Part shown: piece by piece, positions 1 to 13,763 of the stretch | Layout: the number at the start of each line of letters is the position of its first letter | Numbering within the stretch: the first letter of the stretch is position 1 | Origin: Argopecten irradians | Lineage: Eukaryota; Mollusca; Bivalvia; Pectinida; Pectinidae | DNA: 64,000 bases | NCBI RefSeq assembly: GCF_041381155.1 | Contig: NC_091143.1 | Location: forward strand, 30,257,331 to 30,321,330 | Reading direction: 5' to 3' | Made by a program: the position numbers and the translations under genes | The notes under the pieces: generated by a model | What the model saw: the letters and a program-made list of their open reading frames with translations, nothing else | The model's database searches: none | Told to the model about the DNA's origin: nothing

Positions 1-3000
1 TGGGTAACAGCCATGCCTCTGTACTTACTGCCCCCGACCTTGACCTTCTTCACCGGGGCAGGCATTGTTTGCATACCCTGACCTTCAGCAAAGTCGGATT
101 TCCCGATTTTTTTACGAGGATCATGAAAATTTTGTCCTTGAGATTCTGGCCGAATTTCAAGGAATCTACCGTCATCCAAAGCATTGCGACTTGTTTCACC
201 ATAATGTCGACTTAGACTGTCAAACACTTTATTTCTATTACGGTTTTTCATTTGCATATTGGGTGAAGCCATGTCATCTGATGTGCCCATATACGGCAGT
301 CTACTGATAGCTTCACCGTAATAATCAAAACTTGGACGCTGATGTTTCCTGCCCCTCTGAGTCTCTACATCAGTATAATAGTCTTCCAATCGGTAATCAG
401 GAACATACTCCCTTGGGTAGACATTTTGTTTAAATCGTGACGGTAAATAATCGTTGTAGAGCATGTTGTTTAAATTACCTGGCTTCCCACTGTCTGTTGG
501 TGTGTCTACAACGTCCGTGATGGTAGGGTCAGGGTCTTCGTGACCTTGCATGTGGCTTCCATGGCCGTGAGCTGCTGCTTCCAGTGTGGCATTATAAGGG
601 AGTGGTTCGTCCGAGCCGGGCGGGAGGTTTGCGATAAGACTTGGTACATTGTTACCGACACACTGTGGAAACGGTATCTGTGTGCCTACTTCCTTATAGT
701 ACATGATGTAAAAGTTACACATCTCATCAGCAGCTGTGGGCCTGTCAATCAAAGTTATATAAATCTAGTTATAACCTCATTGATACAAGGACATGTAAAT
801 TTATATAAATAAATATACTTTGAAAAATATCCATTCATCATCTAATAACAACAGTTAAAAATCACTTGGTAACTACCTTCAGACACTTTTATGGAGACAG
901 GTGGTATACGTCAGGTATGCATATCACATTTAAATTTAATTTAGTAACTATAATGTTATCTCAATTCAAAATACTTATTTGTTACTATTTCAACACTTAA
1001 CAGGACACAATAATGAAACACTTGATTAAGTTTGTTCTTACACCCCTAAAACACAATAGGAAACTCCTAATGACTTGTTGATTTGTACAGTTCTACATGT
1101 CTATGAACTTACCCAATCATGGTGCTTCTTTGTCGACCTGTAGAGTTGTATGTGCATCGCCCGACCTGGAACCAAACAAGTACTTCAGTTTAGAATGGCA
1201 TTTTATAAGGGGACATAACTCTTTGACAAGAATTAAGATAGTCCAGGTTAAATACTCTAGTAACTTCCTCATCTTCTACATCTCTGACTTTTCTAGACAA
1301 TTACAAATAATTAAGATTATAAATCAATAGTAAAACAAGACTTACCAACTTATCTCCTGGTTTAACCACCACCTGCTCCGACACTGGGTAAAAAGACTGA
1401 AACATAAATTCAAATACATTGTGTCAGCTATATTTTGTTTCAAGATTTCATCTTTTGTTGTATTGAAAATTTACCTAATCTGATTTTAATAGTCATTTAC
1501 ACAAAGAGACATATGTTTTTGTTTGATTTTAAGTATCTCCAACTAATAAGTAAATCCACACAATATTATAATACAAATGTACCTTCAAAATATTATCAGA
1601 AATTCAATGATTAAGATACTGATTTCTTGAGCTTTATTACCGCATGATGTGAGTTATCTCCCCTTACCTGCGGCCATTGTGGATTTCCCTTGCCAATCAT
1701 GTGGTAACTGTTTGACTTGTTGACATGGTAACCGGATATGACTCGTCCTATAAAACATGAAAACATTATGACTTTTAATTTTTTCCTTATAATGTCAATT
1801 ATGATATTTATACAAATTCAAAATAAATTAAACACAAATTTGAATATCTTTCAGTTTCAATATTCAATGAAAATAAAGATCAGTTGGTTGGTTCTTGATA
1901 TTTCATAACATCTGTTGAATATTGATAGTTAAAAATTAACTGTTTATTGAAATATATTATATATAGATAACTAGATATGAACTTTTACAAACTAAATATG
2001 ATAAAATGTTGATACCTAGACTGTGAGCATGAGCTCGGAATCCGAATGGATAAATGTTCCCTGAGGCGGTAAAACTGCAGGAGATGTCTGCACTTGTTTC
2101 TAAAATTCAGATTGAAAGTCAAGTAAATAAATTACATCAGATCTAGACAAGTAACTTGGCAAGAGTTTTCAAATGCATCATTCTTGTTACACATAGAAAA
2201 TTATAATACATTCATTGAAAAAAAATTGTTGTTTAGTAATAATGAATAAATTGTAAGTTATGATAATATACACTCGCATAAATACAACGAACATAAGTAA
2301 TATCCATTGTTAGAAATGTTTAGATATATTAAATCTCTTGAGTATCATTCACAAAGTTTAGATGAAACATGGTCATACTGCAAACCAACTTTCTTTCACA
2401 CACGATTATCTTTCAAGAATTTTGTAATCAATTGAAAGTAAATTCATGAAAGTATTATCTCCACAAACATATGATTACCTTTCCCTTAACTTCATTCTGC
2501 GAAAATAAATCGCTGCAATACTTGTTTTGAAACAGAAATTACGAAATTCATTTGCCACCAAAAATACATCCAAATATGTTCCTGATTCTATAAAGATGTA
2601 ACAAAATTGTTGAAACGCATGCAATACCTACTTGGCGTATTGGGAGGTATGGTGAGAGAGTAAGCCAGCAGTAGAAATATTCCAGCCTCGTAACGTTGTC
2701 TGTATAATTCAATAAATAGCCAACTTTAACAGCAGAGTAGCCAATAACATAAAAGGATACAAATCTCTGATATTCTGGTGATAGTTACTAATTCACCCTT
2801 GATGACAGATTTTTGGACTCTTTAAGCTCAACGTTGGATGAGTTTAAACTAATGTTTCAGGGGTGAAAAGAGTAAAAGGGACATTTTAGTTAAAGCTGTA
2901 TAACAACTATAACTAGTACTACCTCTCCATTTCTGAGGATTTTTCATAAATGATATGCTTTATACTATTCACAGACTCTGACATATTCACTTGAACAAAA

Positions 3001-6000
3001 GAAATATTTCAATTTGATATCTTTGTTCATAATACATTTTTACTTATTGTTACCATGAAGTACAATGTAGCATACAGTGGACTTTGAAGCATTTAATTAG
3101 TGTCATAAGCATTCAATGTTAACTGCCTTTGTATAAATTCATCATACGGTACCTGTTACGACTGTGTTTAGTATCAGATTGATTATTTTTTTCACAAGAT
3201 TTATTTATATGTCAGTCATTGGAATGGTTATACCCGGTATATGATTTTTCAAAAAAAAAAATTGGGAAAATTCAAAATTCTTTAGACATCATGTAGCTCT
3301 GTAACAATTAATTCAGCATGAATAAACTGGGGATTACTGCCTCCCCTTTTAATGTGTTAAGTGACATTATTTAAACCAAGCACGAACTATGTGTAATGTT
3401 GTATATATGAACTACAGGGGCGACTGAAAGCCGTCTCAAACTACAAAATTTTTATAGTGAATGAGAACTGTGAATATGTTCTTAAGATTGAGGAGAATGA
3501 CAATTAAATTACGTTTGGCATGGAACCATGCAAGTCAAAATATATAAATGCTACCAGTACTTGTGTAAATAGGCTGTACAGTTCGTGTTTTTAATGCTAT
3601 GCGCAACCGGAAGTGAAGTGACAGTTGAAACTGTAACCAGTAATTAAATTACCACGATGGATCTTCACAAGCTAGAACTAGCTTACATCGATCCGATCAC
3701 AGCGATTCAGCGAATATCTCAAGCAACACTGTACTGCAGATTTTCATATACAATTGTAATGACCAAGTTCTTTCCCCTTAGGTTTAAACATCTATGAATT
3801 ATCAGTAATAATGAAGTAGTATATTATTGTTTCTCTTATTTTCCCTCAATATTAAACAAACTTTAGGTCTCAAGTTAAACATTAACCAAAATGATTAAAG
3901 GGAAATAACTCCAAATGATATTCGAGTTACTGTATTTGACGAACAAAGTTCCAATATTAGTATTATGCTGCATTGCATATGAAATAGAGACATCTACTAA
4001 GTAATACAAACCGTTTTTGCGTCATGTAAAGTCGGATTCCAGACTGATCGGTTGGTTTAAAAGCTGAAATAAACACAAAAGAATTGAATTGGATACAAAA
4101 ACATAAACAATTTTTAAAAAGTTATATTGTGTCATTATAGAGAAAAGTTACACAGTATAAAAAGCCTAGGATTTTTGTTCACATTTACTGGTACAATGTA
4201 AACATAAAACAGAACGTAAACTTGAAAATAATTTAAATCTATACTTTTAATGGTAATTGGATTTAAAATTACAGTTTATGGTGAATAAAATTTTTATATT
4301 CAATTGAAATGAAATGAGCTATCATCAATTTTAAATCCAACACAATATACTTATAATACACATAGATGAGTAGAAACTGATTTAACATATAACTTGAGGC
4401 TTACAAAATGTTGTGATAGTGGCAACAAAGACACAAACTTACAAGGCAAGGCTTTGGCGTAGTGTATCTGTACAACAATGTACTTGACTTTAGATGGCCC
4501 TCCCACTTTAAAACCAACATCTGCAAAATAGAAACAGACACATGATAATTTTCAGTAATAGTGACGATGAGGAAATATATAATATTGGTATGATCATGGA
4601 TACACCAGGTAATCAGTATATATATTATATAAATATTATGCACTTTGATCATGAAATGCTTCAAGATTGTTAAAACACATTCTTACAGCAGCTGATAAAG
4701 AAAATCCTTCTCTTTGTTTTATATGCAATTTTAAAGTTGTATTGCTGCTAATTTCACTGTAACGATATGTAACTTAAACATTTGATATTTAAACATTGAA
4801 ATGTAACTTGATGATTTAGCTCCCCAAAAGCATATGTCGGCCTATAAGAGAGCCGAAATCTAGGAATCATATATTCCTGGTTTTGAATAAAGCGCCTTCA
4901 ATTACCGCCATGTTCAGTGACTTCGGATTCCGAATAGTATCACGTGACTGACGTTCAACACGACCTGCACGTGGTGAGCCAGATAACTAGCGTAAGCGCA
5001 CATGTGTTTGTTTACGTTTTGCTTCTGGCTTATATGAGCAAATCATGCTGGTATATGTCCACAGATAGAGTATTTGAAACATCCAATTTACACATTACCG
5101 TAAAATATTGTGTGTATCAAATATAGTAATGTGCGAGCATTATTTTCTTTGTAGATAGAGTCTGATGAGGTCGACTACATGTTTTGTTTATGAAAAATTG
5201 TTGATGTTTTCTCTTGGTTTCACAACTCTCGTTTTACTTTGAGATTGTCGCGACAATGTTCTGAAGAGTTCGGAATGATTCGGCATTTTTCGAGCCTATT
5301 TTTCATGTGTACACGTTAAAAAGATTTTTTACTTTTATAATTAAAGATACTTCCAGTGCTGCAACTTTATAAAAAGTGGTAAAATTAGAAAGTTTAAAAC
5401 TCAGGCAGACGGTGAAAAATATGTATAACACTTAAACAGTTTTCACTATGACAAAAAGAGCGAAAGTTATAGACCATACAACTTTAAAAAGTTACTGAAA
5501 ATTATACCACTGAATATTTTGGTAACTGAAATGTCAATGCAAAGAATTTTTTTTTTTTTATCCTAACTGCATTTTGTACTTTTTTATAGTAAATGAAAGA
5601 GATGAATGTACATTTTATAGATATCTGATGTATACACAAAACACAAATACATGTTCACATAAAAATAAACTCTGTATGTGATTCATATCATGCATATTTG
5701 ACCTATGATGACATCTGACCGACAGCGTTTATTACACAATAACTGACCTTTTGGTAGGACCAGCTCCGGGGCATTCCGGGCCCAGGCAAACAGAATCTGT
5801 TCCTCTCCGCGACAGATCATACGGCAGCTCCTACAAACGAATCACAGGTGTTAACTCATCATAGCCGAGGAATTAGGGTTATTACCTCTATAACTGTTCT
5901 GACCCTGATAGTAATTTGTTATTATCTATGGTAAGGTAGTATCCTTGACAGCTGATTATTGTTGTCTATAAACTAGACACCCTCCGGGGCACTTACTGAC

Positions 6001-9000
6001 CGGCCTGACAAATCTTTCATACCGTAAAACAATCTACAGTTTACTAATAATACAGTAATAATATAGGGGCTATTTGTAATGATTAGCTCTAACCAATCTA
6101 ATACACTTTAGTCACATATCAATATCATTATATATGAACGATATCTAAAATAATACCCAATAAATCAATTACATGCAGTATTTATATATTAATGAATACG
6201 ATTTTACAAGTGGTGCCATCTAATTAGCATATACATAGGTAGCTATTTTTTTATCAGGTCAAATTTTTGTGATTTTGAAAATGGAGGAAATTTTATTTTA
6301 ATGTTGTTGTTTTTTAAATTTACACAATCTGGGTATAAAGGTATAGATATGCATATCTCAATATTTCCTGGATAAAAATTTGAGACCATAAAAATGTGCC
6401 ACAAAATTGCGACAATCATCATCCCTGTGAAAATGACCAGCTACATAGCACACAGTATAATAATTTCTATAATGTATCATGGGTTTGAACCCATTCTGAG
6501 AACGATATTATATTTTTTCATAACTTATACTATACTTACCAGGCCCCTTCTTCCTCTGTATTGTAAGGCTCTGAGCATCCAAAGAGTAAGATGTGGTGAG
6601 CTGTGTTGGCATTGGCAAGAGGTTCAAATTGCACTGTAGAAAACCAAAGAGAATTATAGGTTGTTGAATAAATGGCTGGTAATTAAGCATTTTTAAAGCG
6701 AGTGGATCATGTGATGAAAATTTCAGAATTTGAGTATTAACATTACTTGAATTGTCTTTGAAGCATTTTTTACAACTGGTTTTATATAGGCCATCTGTAA
6801 GTGTTAATCAAAATTATTCATTTATTTATTACTCAATTGGTCATTAATGATACCCCATTCTGACTTGTAGGTAATTTGGATAGCACAGTACAGTCTGGCA
6901 CACACTGGTTCTTGAATATATAGAGCTCATAGATATCTAATTATATATACTTTATTGGATGTTGGAGTAAAAGAAAATATTATACTGTTAACATTTCTTA
7001 CCAAAGAAAAGTAAGTTTATATTGAATATATTTAATTGATTCTTTTCATATACCAGGGTAACTATTTATAATTGATTCAAAGTTAAAGTTTTCTAATGCT
7101 CTGAAATAGGAAATCTCCAGAAACCAAATTGTGCATGGATGGACACTCCAATACAGGGCACTCATATTTACTGCCCCCCCCCCCCCCCCACACACACACA
7201 CCAGGCTAACTTTCCTAATTAACAAGTACTCAGCTGGAAACAAAATATGTTGGTACATATTTTTGTATGTGATACAAATCTGCTGAAACTGTTATACCAA
7301 TGTTTAGGTTGAAGGTAATGTCAACAGGAAGTCTCCAACAGCCGATGCCATGGGTCATGTTCATGATAGAGGCATAGGGTTATTTTGGTGTCATATAGTT
7401 TAGGTACATGTATACGTATATATACAGAGCACTCCCTAACACCAAAAACGTTCATGATTCAATAAATACAGTATATTTATTGTTACATAAAATGTACCAC
7501 TTTATATAGGGAGCTTGTCATTCTGATTCATGCCATTTTGTCATGCACGTGTTGCATTAAGGCTCTATGTTTATGAATTCAAAACACAGACATACATAAG
7601 CATATAAATATTTTTTATGGCCGACATCTCTAGCTTTGATCCACTGATTATGACATCACATTAAATGACACAGCATGCAGGCACAGGATATAGAAATTGA
7701 ATATATTAACAAAACAAATTGTTTGTTTTCCATTTATATATATATATATATATAAAAAATTCTTCGTGTCATCTTGTGTTTTCTATTGATTATTCTATAT
7801 CATGCGAACATATTTGTTTCATGTGTGTGCATTTGTTGATAAAGAGGCAGCCTGCCTTGAAAATTTGAATCTTTTATATATTTTGTCTAGACAGTTTGAC
7901 TTACTTATTAATTTTATACTTCCTTGATCACGATCAATAATTTTTTTTGAAGTAATTCATATTCTACAGACATAAGTTTGTAATTAAGGATACTGTGTAC
8001 CAGAATATTTATATCGTACTTCTTTGACGCGTAACATTTAATACAGATTGAGATTGTAAGTAATTATATATAATTATAGGTAAAATCAAGCTGACAGAAG
8101 AAAGCTTACCAATATAGGACTCGTTGACTGGCATTCTATAACTTGTACATAAGTACTGGTCATCCTTAAACAAAAACAAAATCGAAAATTAAAACGAATA
8201 AATGTATGAAGCAAGCAAACTGTATTGCAATCTAATTAATTACAATCAGATCTTATAATTAGCTACAGGTATACACTATATGTATACAGTCAAATCTTTA
8301 AAAAGGATACATCTATATAAAGACACCTTTCTATATGTATAAATGAAAGAGACATCATTCCATTGAATAAAGAACATCTGTCTATAAAAGACACCTGTCT
8401 ATAAAGGACACCTCTCTATAATGAACATCTGTCAGTAAATGACACCTGTCTATAAAGGACACCTGTCTATAAAGGACACCTTTTCAATGTCCCAATTATA
8501 TTGCTGTCCTTGATTATTTAAAGATGCATACAAGGATTTGGTGGTATATATGGTAGTTAACTTATTTCAAAATAAATCTGAGAGGCAGCTTTAAACAGTG
8601 GTCTCAATATCATATCACAGGAATTATAAGTATTTTTGAGTAAAATGTAGAAACATTTAATTACTGTACATGTGCCACATTTCCTATCCAGTTATTCAGC
8701 TCTTTTTTTTAGATTACTTGATAAAGAGTTGTTACATGTAATTATGTCCAATTAAAATCCAGGGACACTTAAGCTTTTCTCCTGTGATTTACATGCAATG
8801 ATATATATCGATTGTCAGAAAATTTTACTGTTATTGTGTGGCAAATTCAAACAAAGGGGAGACAATCGTACACAGTTATTTCTCAGAAATTTCATAAAAG
8901 ATATTATTTGGTGGACATGTTACAGGGTAAAGATCACTATGACTTACTTGTATATTTTAATTAGTTTGAAGCTGTATATTAGCAAATTGTTTATATATTA

Positions 9001-10487
9001 AGCTTACCACATATGCATGTATATGTAGGAGCAAACACTTTCAGTTAAGTTTTTTGTTTCAGATATAGATGAAATCTACATATATACAGACAGGTATTAA
9101 TTGATATGCATTACAATATATATGGTCCCCTGTATAATGTTGTCATATATCACCATCCCATTACCTAAGTTATATATACACATACATCTGTATACAGACA
9201 TTAATTAGTATTCATCGTTAAGCCTACATCATAATGTCTCAACTGTCTGTATGTCAGACCTGTGGTTTTTGTTATAATGCAGTTTAAATGAGTTGGATTA
9301 TCTGGCATTTCTATGAAGACCTTCTTCATTTAAATTATTAAGACAAAAAAACAATGAATTCTATTCACAAAAGCATGACCTTATATACATGTATATACTT
9401 ATAATGAGGACCAATTGACCAACAAGGGGAGATAACTAAGCAAATTATATAGAATAATTAAATTTTCACTGCAGTTATATAATTATTGATGATATATTTA
9501 TAGTTTAACAATGTGCAGTATATATGCACAAATAGTAACTTATGATATGAGATAAAATAACATATAAATGATTCAATTGAAAGTGAGAAATATTATTGTA
9601 AAAGCTTAGTATCAAATTTTTTTTTTTATATTGTTGAACTATAATTTGAATTTACCCAATGTTAACTTAGTAGTTATTCATGCTGTTTTGACTGACTTGA
9701 TGTGGTTTTTACAACTGCTGGTATCTAATTATACGGCCAGCTGTGTCTATGTGGAGTTGTTATGGTTTGATGTGTTAACGTTACACCAGATTTATAAACA
9801 ATAGATATATATAGGGACATTGTAAATATAGGTATATATTTGTATATAGTATTTGACTGTAAATTAATATCATCAATCAGAAATTTATATGAATCAATGA
9901 CTGGTAAAATTATAACTTGTCAAGTTTGTGCATATATTATCCTAATTAACTTTGGGTACTTTGTTGTCATTGCAAATATTCAATTTATATAATTATTACT
10001 AACAATTAACTTTCATATATTGCACAATATTTTATCAAAAGCCTCAAACATGCATGATTTAAGCTGCATGTACATAATTCATTTTTCAGGATGTGAGGCA
10101 ATTGACTTCAATATTAGGTAAATCAAAACCATTCTACAGAGCCAATTGCATAGCATGGCAGATTATTAATTTAGTAAACATTGAATTGTATTATCTTTTT
10201 ACATGAAAGATGTACACAGGTATATATATATATCAGTAGAACTAAATATCCCCAAGGTTCCCTGACAATCCTACAGCACTTAGATCAGGTCTCCTTATCA
10301 CTATCAGGTAAACCCCGTACAGTGCAAACATTCACTGACAACTCACCTTGTTAACAGAAACATTTTTCATCCTTAAATCCATCACAGAATTCAATTTGGA
10401 ATTTGACGGAAACACAGCTTGAGCCGAGGTCAAAGTCAGCACAGCAAGTATCACCAACATTACTCTTTTCATCATGGTCACCAACAT
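1..10487 (-). CDS. PAM: Peptidylglycine alpha-hydroxylating monooxygenase (PHM/PAM), 5' part, 12 coding exons, runs off left edge
   Basis: Copper- and ascorbate-dependent monooxygenase of the secretory pathway that hydroxylates the C-terminal glycine of peptide precursors, the first step of neuropeptide amidation. Exons in transcription order: 10487-10347, 8164-8110, 6633-6540, 5830-5748, 4520-4443, 4063-4012, 2699-2632, 2099-2016, 1747-1668, 1396-1346, 1165-1113, and 741 to about 29. All junctions are AG/GT and reading phase is kept throughout. Residues 1-24 look like a signal peptide ending SAQA. Visible family motifs: AHHILLFGC (H78, H79), FAWARNAP, VVQIHY (H144), FGFRAHAHSLG (H214, H216) and ADEMCNFYIMYY (M287). 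By family knowledge these supply the CuH site (three His) and the CuM site (His, His, Met). After the core, from about residue 325, a polar linker of some 190 residues stays open to the edge. A GTAAGT at 28-23 is a likely donor. The PAL lyase domain and any membrane anchor are not in the window, so a PHM-only product remains possible. The start is the first ATG before the signal peptide; another Met pair follows four codons later. Confidence 0.93.
7171..7201. repeat. Poly-C run followed by CA repeat
   Basis: A run of about 17 C followed by a short (CA)n inside a PHM intron. A simple low-complexity tract prone to length change. Confidence 0.85.
7736..7756. repeat. (TA)n microsatellite
   Basis: A short (TA)n run in a PHM intron. 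Similar short runs occur near 10210, 11350, 11950, 33797 and 35939. Confidence 0.8.
8286..8486. repeat. Minisatellite of 'TATAAAGGACACC' units in a PHM intron
   Basis: Starts TACAGTCAAATC and continues as loosely repeated 15-17 bp units such as 'CTGTCTATAAAGGACAC'. It belongs with the elements at 10925-11109 and 11498-11905, which share the unit and the TACAGTCAAAC-like end. No coding potential. Confidence 0.7.
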
Positions 10488-10699
10488 GTCTGCGTCCTTT
10501 GGTATAGATATATATATATTACATCAAGTTTAACTCCAAACTTCCGATCCGTCTGGTTTATAGAATGGTTAGCACTTTACGTTGTTGTTATAAAGTTGTG
10601 CTACATTTAGTTCGTCTGTGTATGTGATGGCAGTGGTGTGTTGTCACATGCCGTGCATCAGAACACTCCTAAGAATTCTTGGGTCTCCTAGAATCTGGT
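10488..10699 (-). other. Possible 5' UTR exon segment of the PHM gene
   Basis: Reading leftward on the minus strand, a pyrimidine-rich tract ending TTTCAG lies just before 10699. It could be a 3' splice site, making 10699-10488 an untranslated stretch joined directly to the first coding exon. It carries small upstream ATGs and no long frame. Inferred from the splice signal only; the transcription start is not located. Confidence 0.3.
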
Positions 10700-10924
10700 C
10701 TGAAATCACACAAAAACATATATGTGGATATTTAAATAACCTACTAATAAGATATACAGGTAAAATAAAAATTCTCATCTAAACTTCTTTGTCAAAATTA
10801 ATGGATTGATGTAACATACCTCGATCAATGCACACATTTTGTTACAATGCATGTATATATATATAATGTGTGCTAATATAAATACTCCATCAATCAAGAT
10901 CAGCTAAATTGTGTGACACACATG

Positions 10925-11109
10925 TACAGTCAAACGTGCCTTAACAACCACCTCTGTATAAAGACCACCTGTATAATAAGACCACATTCTCAGGGCCCCA
11001 AATTAAATGATCAAATTTAACACAACGTAACCTGTGTATTGAGACCATCTGGCTATAAAGACTGTTTTGCAAGTCCCATGACTGGTCTTTATAGACAGGT
11101 TTGACTGTA
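10925..11109. mobile_element. Short TIR element with TACAGTCAAAC ends and internal 'ATAAAGACCACCTG' units
   Basis: The left end TACAGTCAAAC (10925) matches the right end GTTTGACTGTA (11099-11109) as an inverted repeat. Inside are several copies of a short unit like 'GTATAAAGACCACC'. No coding capacity, so a non-autonomous element. The superfamily is not identified. Confidence 0.7.
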
Positions 11110-11497
11110 CACATGTATATACATGCATTGATATATTATCAGGAATGCAGAAGATGCATTCTTCACAGAAATAAAATACAAAGCATTCTGACAGTTAAAT
11201 GAAAAAGAACTACTTATATACAATGTGTACGTACCGTATATACAATCATATACATGTACCGTACATACAACTTGAGCAAATAAATCTATATACATGTACA
11301 CTGGCACGTTTCAGGCCTCTACTTGTGTTCATGATGTAGCATATACATATATATATATAACTCCCAGACTCATTTATACACACATAAGTAGTTCTTCTTA
11401 AACATACTTATAACGGTAAGTTTGCAATTATTTCTTACAAAAGGACATGCACATATATACTGTTAATATTTATATATATTCTTCAAATTCAGTGTAA

Positions 11498-11905
11498 CCT
11501 GCTGTACAAGACACCTCTATATAAAGGACACCTGACTATAAAAGAACCTCTATATAAAGGGCACCTGACTATAAAAGAACCTCTATATAAAGGGCACCTG
11601 ACTGTAAAAGAACCTCTATATAAAGGACACCTGACTGTAAAAGAACCTCTATATAAAGGACACCTGACTATAAAAGAACCTCTATATAAAGGACACCTCT
11701 CTATAAAAGAACCTCTATATAAAGGACACCTCTCTATAAAAGAACCTCTATATAAAGGATACCTGACTATGTCACTATAAAAGACAGTCTCATTAACCCC
11801 AACTGGTGCAATTAACTTTATAAATGACCTCTGTAAAAAGGACACCTGTCCATAAAGGATTTTTTTCTTTGTCTCATTGTTGTCCTTTATAAACAGGTTT
11901 GATCA
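11498..11905. repeat. 32-33 bp minisatellite derived from the TACAGTCAAAC-type element
   Basis: About eight near-identical units of the type 'AACCTCTATATAAAGGACAC', followed near 11880-11905 by an 'AAACAGGTTTGA' end like the other members. The minus strand is open for 118 codons with a repeating CPLYRGSF motif, because the unit is close to a multiple of three. I read that as a by-product of the repeat, not a gene. Confidence 0.8.
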
Positions 11906-12269
11906 TTGTACTTTCATCATGGTCATCATTTTCAAATTCATAATACATGTATATATATATATAAATGTCCTTGTACACTCTAAAATCAGCCTAAGCAATC
12001 TTTAGACTGAACTCCAGATGATTCAGTGATGTAATTATTTGGTGATCAGTAAATAAACAACATTTTTTATTTTAATTACAACCATTGTGAACTAAGAACA
12101 TCATGCTTGCATGTTGACCTTGATGAGCGTGAACGAGAGTGCTTGGTGTGGAAGGGACTAGACTAGCTGCAGCTGTGGTAACAAAAAACCCACTCAAACA
12201 TGTACAGATATAGGTGACATCGGTCAATACATGACTTCTGTTGTCTTGGTGGAAGGCAAAGAATGCTGG

Positions 12270-12488
12270 TTTTAGTTCAACATCCTATTATAAAATAAAC
12301 AGCCAGGGTCAGTTTTGTTGGTGGAAGAAAGCCGGAGTACCCATGGCCAGAGAAAAACCACCCACCAGTGTTCAGTACCTGACAACTGCCCCACATGGGA
12401 TTCAAACTCACAACCCAGAGATACAGGTGGAGGCCTAAAGCTTGTGGTGATATATGTCGGGACATCTTAACCACTCAGCTACTGCAAC
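12270..12488 (-). mobile_element. tRNA-derived SINE
   Basis: On the minus strand the 5' end has an A-box-like GCTGAGTGGTTAAGATG and a B-box-like GAGTTTGAATCCC. These are followed by a central part containing GGGTACTCCGGCTTTC and a tail ending near CCTGGCTGTT...ATAGGATGTTGAA. This is the build of a metazoan SINE: tRNA head, conserved central domain, LINE-like tail. The same CCTGGCTGTTAATAGGA-type tail occurs in other repeats here, for example at 23439. Confidence 0.75.
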
Positions 12489-13763
12489 AATCTAATTAAA
12501 ATGATGTTTATTATCTACTCCATAAACTCAATGAACATGGCCAGTTTAAGGAGTGTACGGTCCCTGGAACTGGAAGGCAATGCATTCAAGTGTGTTATCA
12601 CATTATGCCATCTGAACATCTAGGATATGTTTAATCTTTCAGAATATCTAAGCCAGCTGGTGCAAGATCCAGAAGACAAAAATTTACTTTTAGTGTAAAG
12701 AAATGACAATATAGGTAAGCTATGGTGGAATGGTCATCAACAGGTAAACTGGGTCACCACATACAGGTGGATGTTTCCTTGTTAGCCTCTCAGGGTCACC
12801 ACAGGTGGTTGTTTACTTGTTAGCCTCTCAGGTTATATTTAATTAATGCCCATCAATATAATAGTGTAGCCTAGCTAGGAGTTGATGACAATGATGAGAG
12901 ACTGATAAGCAGATTACCCCGGCTGATGAGATTTTACTCTCATATCATTGGATCTGTTTTCTGCTATGGTATAAGTGTGCTGCCTAGCAGTATAATGACG
13001 CCGTTCATTATCACATACTTAGTGTACTACAACCTACCATATATACCTGCCAATATCCTATAATGACACCTCTAAATGTTGTTGCTATATTATGTAAATC
13101 CAATACTGAATAGTATACTGAAGACCCAAATCATCAAATGTGTATACAGTCTTCGAATTTAAGTGCTAATCCAGATGCCCAAAACTAGTAATTTTAAGAC
13201 CGGACTAGTGTTCTATTGTAATTGTTATGAACTAGTCTGATTGGACTACATGGCTTAATGCTGCAGTAGTCAATTGCATTTTCAACACATTTTGAGTGCA
13301 TTCTGTATGCAATTATTTCAGTCCGGATGTATCATTTTGTTAGAATTTGCGTTCAGGAATGCATCCAAACTGTAATTTGGGTAAAAAAGCATAACTGATG
13401 ATGACCAAAGTGCTGAAGCAAAACGACTATATTTATTTTGGACGATAAAGTGTTTAAATAGCCAGACTAGTATAATTTTGGGTTTACAAGTCCAAAGGAC
13501 TAGCAGTGAAAAAAGTTAACATCATAGACTGGTGTATACAGTTTTGATAAAAATAATACCTGAATATGATAATGATCTTAATTAATTAATGAAAAGTAAA
13601 AAGACTAGTTAATCATACATGTTGCAGTGTAACATTTCGTACTTAAAGGGGTTCGAGCGTTGGATAAACTCATTATTTTGTTTTTTATAAATTGAACCTT
13701 TTTATATATAATATGGATAATCGGTTGTTCATATTAACAAGAAACAACAACATTGAACAAAGC

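Noticed and set aside
11489..11845. 118-codon minus-strand ORF with repeated CPLYRGSF motif
   Set aside because: It lies entirely on the 32-33 bp minisatellite; the protein repeat is a by-product of the DNA repeat.
12241..12474. 65-codon ORFs on both strands
   Set aside because: Both fall within the tRNA-derived SINE.
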